From: JAFGUB01 sp050305515 | Lineage (GTDB): Bacteria > Campylobacterota > Campylobacteria > Campylobacterales > Sulfurimonadaceae | Direction of reading: 5' to 3' | DNA length: 64,000 bases | Assembly (NCBI GenBank): GCA_050305515.1 | Contig: JBNLFL010000008.1 | Span: forward strand, 62,001 to 126,000 | Shown: positions 1 to 7,640 of the stretch, piece by piece | How the letters are laid out: each line of letters starts with the position of its first letter | How positions within the stretch are numbered: the first letter of the stretch is position 1 | Translations under genes and position numbers: made by a program | The notes under the pieces: model-generated | What the model was told of the DNA's origin: nothing | The model's database searches: none | What the model saw: only the letters and a program-made list of their open reading frames with translations

Positions 1-91
1 AGACTTCCAGAAACCATGTGAAACGGTCGGCGGGATCAATGGCGGACCAGATGAGCACGGTTGTAAATATAACCACCCAGACTGTTTTCAT
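1..91 (-). CDS. YjdF-like (DUF2238) inner-membrane protein, partial
   Basis: Only the first 30 codons are in the window; the gene continues past position 1. The ATG at 91 follows a purine-rich stretch containing GAGGG. The translated N-terminus is a hydrophobic segment, then SAIDPADRFTWFLE, which resembles the DUF2238/YjdF family (an 'I-P-x-D-x-x-T-W-F-L-E' block after the first membrane helix). Family members are integral membrane proteins of unknown function. The short length makes this a family guess only. Confidence 0.5.
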   Translation of the reverse strand, partial: MKTVWVVIFTTVLIWSAIDPADRFTWFLEV

Positions 92-171
92 GCTTCACCC
101 TCGCTCCTGCCCCGGCGGGCATTTTTAGAGATTCTACAGTGAAACGTCTGAAAATGATGTTCTTACCCCAA

Positions 172-603
172 TCAGGTATGATAAAACCGTGTTGACGCCT
201 CAGCGCAACGGTCATGTTCCCCGCTGCAGCTTTCACCTACCGGATTATCAAACGCTTTTTCCAGAACTTTTGCAATGGCTTCGGCGTCATAGCCGCAGAA
301 TTTCCGGTTGCCGATGACCATAAGCGGTCTGCGGATGAGAATGGGTTCGCGCATCAGCATTTTAAGGGCCTGCTCTCTGGAGAGCGCGCTGATGTCGATT
401 TCGCCGTTTTTTATTTTCGGGGCATTGGGATTGAACCATGCGCTTACATGTAAAGGTTCCAAAAACGCATAAAGTTCCGCTTCCGTAAGACCGTTATTGA
501 GCAGATCACGTACGAACACGATGCATCCGGCCTGCTGCAGCTGGCGTTTCTGTTTTGCGTTGGTCGCGCAGCCGGGTTTTTCGTAAAAAAGGACCGGTTT
601 CAT
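172..603 (-). CDS. ArsC/Spx-like thioredoxin-fold protein (nitrogenase-associated type)
   Basis: A 143-residue protein of the arsenate-reductase/Spx superfamily. It opens with FYEKPGCATNAKQK, which places the conserved cysteine right after strand 1, and contains the later RRPL block (IRRPLMVIGN) typical of ArsC-like proteins. The N-terminal pattern matches the 'nitrogenase-associated protein' subgroup rather than true arsenate reductases, so arsenate reduction should not be assumed. The start is the ATG at 603, sharing one base with the TGA of the upstream small gene (TGATG), so the two are probably translationally coupled. A perfect TTACATGTAA (444-453) sits inside the gene and is read as Leu-His-Val-Ser. 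Confidence 0.75.
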   Translation of the reverse strand: MKPVLFYEKPGCATNAKQKRQLQQAGCIVFVRDLLNNGLTEAELYAFLEPLHVSAWFNPNAPKIKNGEIDISALSREQALKMLMREPILIRRPLMVIGNRKFCGYDAEAIAKVLEKAFDNPVGESCSGEHDRCAEASTRFYHT

Positions 604-842
604 CACATCTCCACGTAAACGAGTGCTTTTTCCTTGAGATGGTAGGTTTCCATCCCGTCATCTTCCATGCTCATGCATTCGCCCAAAAAGCCCTGTTCGT
701 ACAAGGATGCTATGGTCTCTTCCACGACATTTTTGTCGAGGTTTGCATATTCGGCAATGTCAATCGCTTCATACAGGTTGTAGTCAATATCATCGCTCAG
801 CGCGTATATGGACTTAATAACGCGGATTTCTGTCTCGGTCAT
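603..842 (-). CDS. small conserved acidic protein, possible winged-helix
   Basis: A protein of 79 residues, acidic and predicted mostly helical: MTETEIRVIKSIYALSDDID, then a pattern ending in GFLGECMSMEDDGMETYHL. The spacing of helices followed by a short beta-like end resembles a winged-helix DNA-binding domain, but no family is recognised. The ATG at 842 is preferred over an earlier in-frame start at 878 because AAGGA lies 7 bases upstream. It sits between mutS2 and the ArsC-like gene on the same strand and overlaps the latter by one base. Confidence 0.6.
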   Translation of the reverse strand: MTETEIRVIKSIYALSDDIDYNLYEAIDIAEYANLDKNVVEETIASLYEQGFLGECMSMEDDGMETYHLKEKALVYVEM

Positions 843-890
843 AGCATTTCCTTGAGGAGCTTTATCTGGGCATAACATATCGTCAAAACG

Positions 891-3101
891 TCAGAGCCGT
901 ACCACTTTGGCACCGAAACCGCCCATGTGCTGGGGCGCGTCGGAAAAGCTTTTTACGCTGGGATGGCGTTTTAAAAACTCTTTCACCGCATAGGAGAGCT
1001 TGCCCGTGCCGATGCCGTGGTAGACGAGGACTTCGTCCCACCCCTGAAGCAGTGCATCGGAGATAAAACGGTCGAGTGCCTCTTCGGCCTCTTCGGCTCG
1101 CATGCCGTGCAGGTCGAGTTTGAGGCCGCTGCGGCTCTCCACTTCGGTCTTGACGTGAACTTTCGGTTTCGGTTTGGGCAACGGCTCGCTGTGTTTGAGT
1201 TCGGAGAGGCGCACCCACAGGCGCATCCCTTCCGTCTCGATCATTGCCTCTTTTGCCTTAAGTGCAACTATTGTTCCGCGCTGCGAGCGGTATTTGACAC
1301 TCTCTCCCACTTCAAAAGGGCGTTCAATCTTTTTGGGCTCGACCGGAGCTTTGGGCAGCTTTTTGCTCGCCTCGTTCATTTTGCGGTGAATGGCCGCCAT
1401 GTCTCCCGCTTTCGCTGCGGTTTTGGCCGTATCAATCGCCTCGGCGTACTCTTTTTCAAGCTCGGCCTGTTTGGCTTTGAGGCTTACATGTAAGGCTTCG
1501 CGCGCCTCTTTGAGACGGCGTTCTTCCTCGGCAACGGCTTCAAGACGCGCATCAAGCTCGGCGTGTTTGAGCTTCAGGCTGCGCTCAAGTTCGCTGCCGC
1601 GTTCAATGAGCTGGTTAAGCTTTTCACTGTTATCGCCGTAAACCGCTTTGGCGCGCTCTACCACGCCGCTGCTGATGCCGTAGCGCAGCGCCGTCTCAAA
1701 CGCGTAGCTCTTGCCGATGATGCCCTGAAGAAACTCGTACGTCGGTACGCGGCGCTCTTCATCATAAACGGCGGCCATCAGCTCCACATCGTTGCGGTCG
1801 GCCATCAGCGCGGCCAGACGCTTGTGGTGCGTGGTGACGATGATCTTCTGCCCTTTGGCAATCAGGTCGTCAAGTATCACCTTAAAGAGTGCCGCCGCTT
1901 CGTCGCTGTCGGTTCCAAGCTCGATCTCGTCCACCCCGATAAGCGCGTCACGCTGGGCAAAGAGCTGCGAAAACTGCTGCATCCGTCCCGCAAAGGTGGA
2001 GATATCGTTGCCGACATTCTGCGGATCGTCGATAATCGCTTCAAAACGCTTGAAACTCCCGATGCGGGAGCGATGCTTGTTGATACGCATGGGAATGAGG
2101 TATTTGGCCATCAGCGCCGCACTGAGAATGGACTTGAGCAGCATCGTTTTACCGCCCGCGTTGACCCCGGTAATCATCAGCACGTTTTTGGAAAAATCGA
2201 CGCTCACGCTTTTGGGTTTGTGCAGCGCGGGATGTTCGAAACCTTCAAGCACCACGACCGGTTCTTTGACGGTTTTTATCAGCTCCAGATTCCTGGCGCG
2301 CGCAAAATGAATGCGCGCCTGATAGTGGTCAAACCGGTCAAACTCCCGGTCGATGAAATCGATAAAAAGCAGATACTCCCGCAACTGCGCGCAAAAGCGT
2401 TTGGCATACTCGTAAAACTCCGCCTCTTTTTGCTGCTCGATTGCCTGAATCTGGCGTTTGATGTCGCTCACGCTCTCGGGAACCACATAGAAGAATCCGG
2501 CGCTGCTGCGGCCGATGATGGTGCCTTTGAGCACATGGTTGAACCCGCCGCGCAGCAGCAGGGCTTCCTCTTCATGCAGGTAGTGTACCTGCGTATCTAC
2601 CAGATAGGCGGCGATTTTTTTGGAGTAGATGAGCCGCTTGAAGGCATCTTTCATCTCGGTTTTGAGGGTGTTGATGCGCTGGGTCAGGCCGTAAAGCGTG
2701 GGGTCCATCGACTCGTTGAAACGCCCCTCTTCGTTGAAATAGCCGTCAATCTCGTCAAAAACTTCGGGAATCTCTATCTTGGCCATCCAGCTTCCGATGA
2801 GTCCTTCGAATTTGGCATTTTTGAGCCTGCGGAAGGTACGCACCACTTTGAGCAGTTCAAAGATCTGCTCGAACCGAAGCACCCCCTGCTTTTTCAGATG
2901 CAGCGTCATCGACCCGAAAGGCCCGGTTTTTGGCGGCGCCTTGAATGCCAGTGCGTCAAGCGCCGTGATGTACTTGAAGTGCAGCTCCTGATCGCCTTCG
3001 ATGTAGAGCGGTTTGGGACGGCTGAAGAATGATTCGAAACTGCTGATGTGGGCGTTAAGGTCGAGCTGGCCGACCAGATGTTCGAGCGCGTTTAGTGACA
3101 T
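891..3101 (-). CDS. mutS2: MutS2 family DNA-binding ATPase/endonuclease
   Basis: A protein of 736 residues with the MutS2 layout: an N-terminal core, then an ABC-type ATPase domain with Walker A GVNAGGKT (about residue 312) and a VDEIELGTDSDEA Walker B region, a long coiled coil (about 495-590), and a C-terminal Smr domain with LDLHGM (about 661) and HGIGTGKL (about 697). MutS2 acts on branched DNA and, in some species, on stalled ribosomes; in Helicobacter it suppresses recombination. It overlaps the upstream 109-residue gene by 10 bases and lies in a run murC - small membrane protein - mutS2. The palindrome TTACATGTAA at 1484-1493 is read in the coiled coil as Leu-His-Val-Ser. Confidence 0.95.
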   Translation of the reverse strand: MSLNALEHLVGQLDLNAHISSFESFFSRPKPLYIEGDQELHFKYITALDALAFKAPPKTGPFGSMTLHLKKQGVLRFEQIFELLKVVRTFRRLKNAKFEGLIGSWMAKIEIPEVFDEIDGYFNEEGRFNESMDPTLYGLTQRINTLKTEMKDAFKRLIYSKKIAAYLVDTQVHYLHEEEALLLRGGFNHVLKGTIIGRSSAGFFYVVPESVSDIKRQIQAIEQQKEAEFYEYAKRFCAQLREYLLFIDFIDREFDRFDHYQARIHFARARNLELIKTVKEPVVVLEGFEHPALHKPKSVSVDFSKNVLMITGVNAGGKTMLLKSILSAALMAKYLIPMRINKHRSRIGSFKRFEAIIDDPQNVGNDISTFAGRMQQFSQLFAQRDALIGVDEIELGTDSDEAAALFKVILDDLIAKGQKIIVTTHHKRLAALMADRNDVELMAAVYDEERRVPTYEFLQGIIGKSYAFETALRYGISSGVVERAKAVYGDNSEKLNQLIERGSELERSLKLKHAELDARLEAVAEEERRLKEAREALHVSLKAKQAELEKEYAEAIDTAKTAAKAGDMAAIHRKMNEASKKLPKAPVEPKKIERPFEVGESVKYRSQRGTIVALKAKEAMIETEGMRLWVRLSELKHSEPLPKPKPKVHVKTEVESRSGLKLDLHGMRAEEAEEALDRFISDALLQGWDEVLVYHGIGTGKLSYAVKEFLKRHPSVKSFSDAPQHMGGFGAKVVRL

Positions 3102-3421
3102 TCGGATGCGCTGATGAGTCTGCCGTAATGCGGCGTACCTTCAAGACCTATAAAAGTCTGGGTGCCGACACTGTAGGAGAATTGGCTGTTGTTGACGTCG
3201 ATGCCCTTACATGTAAGGGTGTGCCCCTGCTGGTATTTCAGCTCCATCGCGGTGATATGGTCGCGTTCGCTGTCAGTGTAAACATTGTATAAATACATGG
3301 CTCCTATAAGCAGCACCAATACGGCCGTAACCGCCCCTTTTTCGCGGTTGCCCAGTTCCGTAAAGTTGTGCAACACCAGAAAGAAGATGCCGACGGCCGC
3401 AATGCCAAGCAGGTAACTCAT
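3092..3421 (-). CDS. small two-helix membrane protein, unknown function
   Basis: A protein of 109 residues with two hydrophobic segments (about residues 3-18 and 30-48), followed by a polar C-terminal domain containing two cysteines. It overlaps the end of murC by 4 bases (ATGA) and the start of mutS2 by 10 bases, so the three are likely co-translated. No family is recognised. A perfect TTACATGTAA (3207-3216), flanked by CCC/GGG so that the symmetry extends to 16 bp, is read as Leu-Thr-Cys-Lys. Confidence 0.7.
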   Translation of the reverse strand: MSYLLGIAAVGIFFLVLHNFTELGNREKGAVTAVLVLLIGAMYLYNVYTDSERDHITAMELKYQQGHTLTCKGIDVNNSQFSYSVGTQTFIGLEGTPHYGRLISASECH

Positions 3422-4725
3422 GATTCTCCCCGTAGTTGATAGGTAATGTCCCCGGCGCCAAAGCCCACGACGACACCCTTGTGCAAAGATTGTACGACGG
3501 CGCCGTTTTTGATGACGCCGATGCCATCGCCCTGACGTTCCAGCGCATCGGCCATCATCAGGTTGTAGTGTGAAAATGCCCCTTCAAAGTCGATCGCGCG
3601 CGGTGCTTCGCTTGCCGCCCACACCGGAAGGATACTGAGCGAATCGACCCCTTCAAAACATGCGCTAAAGGCTTCGAGGTTGTCAATGGTGCGCGAATAT
3701 TTGTGTGGCTGCCAGATGGCGGTAATGGGGCCGAGACCACGAAGCCGGGCAAATTCGATTACCGCGCGCATGGTCGCTTTTATCTCCGTGGGGTGGTGAC
3801 CGTAATCGTCGATGATGACACACTCACCGTTGTCGCCGACAACGTCGAAACGTTTTTTGATGCCCTTGTAGCCCAGAATGTTCGTACGGATGGTCTCAAT
3901 GTCCAGACTCTCTTTTGCCGCCAGAATTGCCAGCGCGGCATCGAGCGCAATGTGCGCGCCGAATCCCCAGACGTCGAAGCTGCCCAGATCCAGCAGTTCG
4001 AAACGGGTATGCGGTTCGCCCTCAATCAGCACATACGAAATGTTGCGGATGTCGCGGCTGGGATAGAGGCGAATGGCGTCGCATTCGATGGTCTCGAGAA
4101 ACGGGTCTTCCGCATTGAGCACACGAACTTTCGCCTGCTCGATGAACTGGCGGTAGGAGCCGTAGAAAAGCACCTCGTCATAGCCGTAATACTCCATGTG
4201 CTCGGGTTCGGCGTTCGTGACGATGGCGCAATAGGGGTTGGAGTTGAGAAAGCTGCCGTCACTCTCGTCGGCCTCGAAAATGAGCACGTCGCTCTCCGTG
4301 CAGAAACGCACGTTTGAGCCAAACTCCTTGGCCTCCGCGCCGATGATGGCAGAACCCTTCATAATGGAAGAGAGAATCGCCGACGTGGTGCTTTTACCGT
4401 GCGCTCCGGCAACGGCGTACACTTTGGAGTCATGCAGAATCTCCAGCAGCGCTTCGCGCCGCGCGATGACCTTGATGCCCCTGGCTTTCGCCGCCACCAC
4501 TTCGGGATTGTCGCTTCTGATAATGGCGGAGTGAATCACGCAGTCGGGGTCGGTGATGTTCTCGGCACGCTGGGGAATGGTTACATGTAAACCTTCCTCC
4601 TCGAGCTTGTGGGTAATGTGCGATTCACGAATGTCCGAACCGCTCACCTGATGCCCGCGGTAATGCATGTACTTGGCCAACCCCGAAATGCCGATGCCGC
4701 CGATGCCAATAAAATGGTATTTCAA
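3418..4725 (-). CDS. murC: UDP-N-acetylmuramate--L-alanine ligase
   Basis: MurC adds L-alanine to UDP-MurNAc, the first amino acid of the peptidoglycan stem. The sequence shows the N-terminal Rossmann motif YHFIGIGGIGISGLA, the ATP-binding loop AGAHGKSTTSAIL, and the C-terminal IWQPHKYSRT block. The start is taken as the TTG at 4725, which gives LKYHFIGIGG as in other MurC proteins, with AGGA 8 bases upstream; the ATG at 4806 would add 27 residues unlike the family and overlap the toxin remnant. The palindrome TTACATGTAA at 4581-4590 encodes Leu-His-Val-Thr. Confidence 0.95.
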   Translation of the reverse strand: MKYHFIGIGGIGISGLAKYMHYRGHQVSGSDIRESHITHKLEEEGLHVTIPQRAENITDPDCVIHSAIIRSDNPEVVAAKARGIKVIARREALLEILHDSKVYAVAGAHGKSTTSAILSSIMKGSAIIGAEAKEFGSNVRFCTESDVLIFEADESDGSFLNSNPYCAIVTNAEPEHMEYYGYDEVLFYGSYRQFIEQAKVRVLNAEDPFLETIECDAIRLYPSRDIRNISYVLIEGEPHTRFELLDLGSFDVWGFGAHIALDAALAILAAKESLDIETIRTNILGYKGIKKRFDVVGDNGECVIIDDYGHHPTEIKATMRAVIEFARLRGLGPITAIWQPHKYSRTIDNLEAFSACFEGVDSLSILPVWAASEAPRAIDFEGAFSHYNLMMADALERQGDGIGVIKNGAVVQSLHKGVVVGFGAGDITYQLRGES

Positions 4726-4757
4726 TCTCTGATTCCTGCCTGTCTGAAAAGTAGAAA

Positions 4758-4895
4758 TTATACCAAAGAAGTGTTGTGAAGCGCATTGGCACCCCGCACG
4801 CGGCATTTACTGCTCGTATCGTTTGTAGTGATGAATTTAATGATGTTGTGCAAATCATGAAGTGCATCTGGTTCGATGACAATGTGATACGCCAT
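4758..4895 (-). pseudogene. ParE/RelE-type toxin, truncated
   Basis: A 45-codon frame starting ATG at 4895, one base after the antitoxin stop. The first 30 residues (MAYHIVIEPDALHDLHNIIK, then FITTNDTSSK) look like the N-terminus of a ParE/RelE toxin. The remaining 15 codons are encoded by the 54-bp repeat at 4764-4817 and have nothing to do with the family, so roughly two thirds of a normal 90-100 residue toxin is missing. The toxin is presumably inactive. Confidence 0.65.
4764..4817. repeat. 54-bp direct repeat, copy 1
   Basis: This 54-bp stretch matches 5205-5258 at 50 of 54 positions, in the same orientation. The pair brackets the antitoxin and truncated-toxin genes, and this copy replaces the 3' part of the toxin. 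It lacks the inverted-repeat structure of the attC sites found further on. Its origin is unknown. Confidence 0.85.
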
Positions 4896-4896
4896 A

Positions 4897-5118
4897 TTAT
4901 GATTTCAACACCTGATCAAAAGCATCATCAAGAGGAATACCTTGATTGTTGTCGATGTTGTTTGCTGCCTTTTCAACTTTACGTTTTGCTTCTTCAAAAG
5001 ATATTGCCGGATACTCTACATCTTCAACAACTTCTATTTTATCTTGAGGAAGAATATCAAGCAGACCCATCAGTTTTTCATAAATACTATCGTGAATATT
5101 GAGTTTGATTGTATGCAT
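4897..5118 (-). CDS. antitoxin-like protein of a type II module
   Basis: A protein of 73 residues: MHTIKLNIHDSIYEKLMGLL, then a charged C-terminal half containing a SFEEAKRKVEKA helix. This is the pattern of small antitoxins paired with ParE/RelE toxins in this phylum: an N-terminal ribbon/helix-like start and a toxin-wrapping tail. The ATG at 5118 is preferred over that at 5133 because AAAGGA lies just upstream. It is separated by a single base from the truncated toxin downstream. If the toxin is dead, the antitoxin may persist as an orphan able to neutralise related toxins. Confidence 0.6.
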   Translation of the reverse strand: MHTIKLNIHDSIYEKLMGLLDILPQDKIEVVEDVEYPAISFEEAKRKVEKAANNIDNNQGIPLDDAFDQVLKS

Positions 5119-5139
5119 AGTATTCCTTTCCATCCGATA

Positions 5140-5145
5140 ATTATA
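5140..5145 (-). promoter_or_regulatory. -10 element upstream of antitoxin gene
   Basis: The minus strand reads TATAAT, 22 bases before the antitoxin ATG. No good -35 match is seen at 16-18 bases, so this is a weak call. Confidence 0.4.
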
Positions 5146-5204
5146 TCCTACGAAACTGTTGCAGTAGATTGCATCACAAAAACATCACAGGCAGACGGCT
5201 CCGG

Positions 5205-5258
5205 CAAAGAAGTGTTGTGAAGCGCATTGGCGCTCCGCACTCGGTATTTACTGCTCGT
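5205..5258. repeat. 54-bp direct repeat, copy 2
   Basis: Second copy of the repeat at 4764-4817, with 4 mismatches over 54 bp. It contains a short hairpin, AGCGC-ATTG-GCGCT, which is broken by a substitution in copy 1. It ends 6 bases before a TTACATGTAA palindrome and about 50 bases before the first attC-like site, so it marks the edge of the cassette region. Confidence 0.85.
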
Positions 5259-5264
5259 TCGGGA

Positions 5265-5274
5265 TTACATGTAA
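5265..5274. repeat. TTACATGTAA palindrome, intergenic
   Basis: Perfect copy in a gene-free stretch. It is the last copy before the cassette array; the next is at 12167. Confidence 0.9.
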
Positions 5275-5310
5275 GCACGATCTTAGAAAGTAGCCTCGTT
5301 CCCTTTTGTA

Positions 5311-5390
5311 ACTTAACGTTTAAAATGAGCAATCAAAATGGTGCCGATGAGGAAACAAAGTTATTTTACAGTCTCTCGTATTTGTTATAC
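5311..5390 (-). other. attC-like recombination site (disrupted)
   Basis: On the minus strand it begins GTATAAC right after the Abi-alpha stop codon and ends GTTAAGT, a perfect match to the integron R' box GTTRRRY. The R' side (AACGTTTAAAATGAGC) is shared with the two attC sites at 6667-6736 and 7584-9382. The middle no longer forms a convincing hairpin and contains a 20-bp relic of an IS end (5356-5375), so this site is probably damaged. Confidence 0.6.
5356..5375. repeat. relic of an IS1182-type terminal inverted repeat
   Basis: Matches 18 of 20 bases with the right end of the complete IS at 9348-9367, in the same orientation, and is followed by the same attC context (ATTTGTTA). The rest of the element is absent, so this looks like the footprint of an earlier insertion at the equivalent position of another attC. 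Confidence 0.6.
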
Positions 5391-5393
5391 TAT

Positions 5394-6083
5394 TTATTTT
5401 TCTTCTTCTAAACTAGGATCTGCAACAGCTTTTAAAAACTTTTGACCTAGTAAAGTTAGTTTCCAACCACTACTTTCAAATGTAATTAAACCAAGTCTTT
5501 CTAAATGTTCATAACTAAAATTATGATATTTACTTATTGCAAGTGAAGAAATTGCTGAATTCATAGATAATGCAAAGGCATGTGCTAAGCTTTTAAAAGC
5601 AAGATGAAGCATTTTATCTAATTCTACAATTGAAATTAATGTTTGAGCATCTTGAACACTAAGCCGTTTTAAAATTCTAGGAAATTCAGGATGAACATCC
5701 GCAGTTAAAAGTTCATTAGCAATTAGATTTGACCATATATCTCTTAAGTTATCATCTGTTTCATTTGAAACACTTTCAATTGAATCAATAATTATTCGTG
5801 CTTTGGGTATAACTTTTTCTTTTTTTTCATGAGAAGCTTTATTCACTTTCTCATTTGCTTTCATCAATGCTTCTACTGCGTAAACTTTTTGAACATCAAC
5901 TAAACTGTCAAATTTTACTTTTATAAGGCGACCAAGTCCTGCAGTTGTTTCCAGTATAGGTGATACTGCTTTATTAAATGTATCTATACTGACATCTATT
6001 ACATCTTTTATAGATTGTTTAGGTAAAGATTTAACTACTTTTCCTATTCCAATTAAATCAAGGCTTTTATCATCTTCTGGCAC
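5394..6083 (-). CDS. Abi-alpha (DUF4393) family protein
   Basis: A protein of 229 residues. The central block, IWSNLIANELLTADVHPEFP followed by RILKRLSVQDAQTL (about residues 117-150), is the hallmark of DUF4393/Abi-alpha, a family named for its link to abortive phage infection; the mechanism is not established. The start is GTG at 6083 with AAGGAG 5 bases upstream. The gene is AT-rich compared with the host, ends exactly at an attC-like site and begins 17 bases after another, so it has the layout of an integron cassette. Confidence 0.8.
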   Translation of the reverse strand: MPEDDKSLDLIGIGKVVKSLPKQSIKDVIDVSIDTFNKAVSPILETTAGLGRLIKVKFDSLVDVQKVYAVEALMKANEKVNKASHEKKEKVIPKARIIIDSIESVSNETDDNLRDIWSNLIANELLTADVHPEFPRILKRLSVQDAQTLISIVELDKMLHLAFKSLAHAFALSMNSAISSLAISKYHNFSYEHLERLGLITFESSGWKLTLLGQKFLKAVADPSLEEEK

Positions 6084-6099
6084 ATTGTCTCCTTTTTAT

Positions 6100-6184
6100 G
6101 TATAACGCCCCGATCACCGGGCCAGCGTAGTGGAACAATTATTGTAGAGCGTAGCTGGCTCCGCGCGCATCGGCTTGTTAGGAG
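6100..6184 (-). other. attC site of the DUF2314 cassette
   Basis: On the minus strand the site runs from CTCCTAAC (its TAA is the stop codon of the DUF2314 gene) to GTTATAC. The arms pair imperfectly: TAACAAGCCGAT against TAACGCCCCGAT, then GCCAGC against GCCAGC, with a small internal ACAAT/ATTGT hairpin. The 85-bp length and TAACAAG...GCGTTATA ends are typical of integron attC sites. Confidence 0.8.
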
Positions 6185-6660
6185 CCGCACTCAAAACCAT
6201 AATCTCGTTTATATTGTTCGACAACGCTTTTATCCATAGACTTAAATAATACACAAATTGTGTAGCTTCCCACCTGTTTGCCGTTTAAAACATAACCCCA
6301 ATCTGTTATTTGACTTTCTTTGAAAGCGTATACTTTACCATATTCCATAGACTTTATTACTTCTGGCTCATTCACCAAAACTCCTACGTACCCACCTTCT
6401 ATTTCTTTAAAGGGAGAAAACCAAAGATGCTCTACGCCTGAATCATCGGAAACCATGATCTTCAGCTTAAAGTCACTCGCACCACTAGGCGGATTTTTCA
6501 CAGTTGTGAAGAACTCAGACAGTTTGCTTCTAGCGAATTTAATCGCTTCATTCATAGCCCTGTCTTGTTCGCTAATATAGCGGACCTGATCATCAATCTT
6601 ATCGTCTGAACTAGCATTCAACGACAAGAATATAAGGAAAATAAAAATTACTCGATTCAT
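6178..6660 (-). CDS. secreted DUF2314 (YegJ-like) protein
   Basis: A protein of 160 residues with a signal peptide (MNRVIFIFLIFLSLNASSDD), so probably periplasmic. The body matches DUF2314: FKLKIMVSDDSGVEHLWFSP, then GGYVGVLVNEP and ITDWGYVLNGKQVGSYT. The family's function is not known. The ATG at 6660 is served by AGGAG that belongs to the R' end of the attC site at 6667-6736, and its TAA stop lies inside the attC at 6100-6184, so gene and recombination sites fit together as a classic cassette. Confidence 0.8.
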   Translation of the reverse strand: MNRVIFIFLIFLSLNASSDDKIDDQVRYISEQDRAMNEAIKFARSKLSEFFTTVKNPPSGASDFKLKIMVSDDSGVEHLWFSPFKEIEGGYVGVLVNEPEVIKSMEYGKVYAFKESQITDWGYVLNGKQVGSYTICVLFKSMDKSVVEQYKRDYGFECGS

Positions 6661-6666
6661 GCTTTC

Positions 6667-6736
6667 TCCTAACGTTTAAAATGAGCCGATGAATTGCCCG
6701 CAGGGTAATTTCTTGGCTACGACTGATTTGTTAAGT
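6667..6736 (-). other. attC site of the TIR-like cassette
   Basis: On the minus strand it starts ACTTAAC (perfect RYYYAAC) and ends GTTAGGA. The arms pair as AGCC-A-GAAATTACCC against AGCCGATGAATTGCCC, forming a 70-bp imperfect hairpin. The R' side is nearly identical to the sites at 5311 and 7584, suggesting one integron lineage. Confidence 0.85.
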
Positions 6737-6737
6737 T

Positions 6738-7568
6738 TTAAATAACTTTATTCATATCAACTGTATATCCAGAAGCTTTCATTTCTTTTGCAAGTTCTAT
6801 TTGCCAATGCCCTGAATCCATTGACGTGTAAACAACACCTGATATATCATTTGGTGTTTCAATATCACCTTTTACTAAAGAACATACATTTTGTCGTCCA
6901 AGTTTTCCAATCAGAAATCCATGCTCAAATACTACATTCTGCCTTGCTCTCTTATTCAAATGTTCAAAATCTGATTTTTTTGCTCCAACATCACAATCGG
7001 TATAAAGAACAATACCAAATCCTACATCTGAATAGCTTTCAATTTTTTCTATGATTGTTTTACTATTACTAGCCTGTTCATGTAATATAATAGGCTCAAA
7101 TCCAATTTTTTCAATAAATCTCGCTACTTCTAATTTAACTTCATTATTATGTCCATGAACTATAAATACCTTATTTTTATCATGTATTTGACTAGGCGTA
7201 CATTTATTATTTTTAGGTATATTCTTTGATGCATTAGTGAAAATATTTCTTGTTATATCTTTTGAATATAAATCGTAAGCAACAACACTAGTTTTACTAC
7301 TTGAAAAAAACCATTCATCATTTCTATTTCTGTTATCTTCAATTCCAACTAAAACTTCAGATGTTTGTTTAGTTTCATATATTTTTATACTTCTAATATC
7401 ACTTTTTCTTAGCATTCTTCCATCAAATAAAAATTCATCTTCTTGTAAATATGGAACTATAGTATCATTAATGACTTCATCAATATTAGTTTTATCTAGT
7501 TCTGATAATTTTGTATGATAATCTTTTTTATCTTTCTCATTTAATTCAATTTTAACATGATAGTACAA
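6738..7568 (-). CDS. TIR-like nucleotide-binding effector protein
   Basis: A protein of 276 residues. The C-terminal half (from KVFIVHGHNNEVKLEVARFI) is the TIR-like domain found in CBASS/Pycsar effectors (PF10137 type). It includes the FEHGFLIGKLG block, where the glutamate is the expected NAD-cleaving residue, and a downstream D-I-S-G-V-V-Y segment. The N-terminal ~120 residues are an unrecognised domain that may sense a ligand. The start is the TTG at 7568 with GGAG 6 bases upstream. A longer open frame to 7694 exists only because the attC and the IS end are open in this frame. No cyclase gene is adjacent. Confidence 0.8.
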   Translation of the reverse strand: MYYHVKIELNEKDKKDYHTKLSELDKTNIDEVINDTIVPYLQEDEFLFDGRMLRKSDIRSIKIYETKQTSEVLVGIEDNRNRNDEWFFSSSKTSVVAYDLYSKDITRNIFTNASKNIPKNNKCTPSQIHDKNKVFIVHGHNNEVKLEVARFIEKIGFEPIILHEQASNSKTIIEKIESYSDVGFGIVLYTDCDVGAKKSDFEHLNKRARQNVVFEHGFLIGKLGRQNVCSLVKGDIETPNDISGVVYTSMDSGHWQIELAKEMKASGYTVDMNKVI

Positions 7569-7583
7569 TTTATTCTCCTGTAA

Positions 7584-7640
7584 ACTTAACGTTTGAAATG
7601 AGCCAATAAATTGCCCACAGGGTAATTTATTGGCTCCTCT
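7584..7640 (-). other. attC site of the NACHT cassette, R' portion (split by IS)
   Basis: The minus strand ends GTTAAGT (perfect GTTRRRY). It contains both stem arms: AGCCAATAAATT-ACCC against AGCCAATAAATTGCCC. The remaining R'' portion lies at 9368-9382 on the far side of the IS. Rejoined, the site is about 69 bp, the same as its neighbour at 6667-6736. Confidence 0.8.

Noticed and set aside
36..236. 66-codon minus-strand frame over the start of the window
   Set aside because: It overlaps the better-supported YjdF-like start and its product is not protein-like.
1563..3032. Long open frame (489 codons) on the plus strand opposite mutS2
   Set aside because: It is the mirror of a strongly conserved MutS2 coding frame, has no ribosome site, and its product resembles no protein; high-GC coding DNA leaves the antisense frame open.
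3418..4806. MurC starting at ATG 4806
   Set aside because: The added 27 residues do not match MurC and overlap the toxin remnant; TTG 4725 gives the family start with AGGA upstream.
4764..5258. The 54-bp repeats as attC sites of a toxin-antitoxin cassette
   Set aside because: They lack RYYYAAC/GTTRRRY ends and paired arms, and the antitoxin start has no R' box before it.
5311..7605. CRISPR array, because of the recurring AACGTTTRAAATGAGC sequence
   Set aside because: The copies are about 0.9-1.4 kb apart with genes between them, not short regular spacers; they are one side of attC sites.
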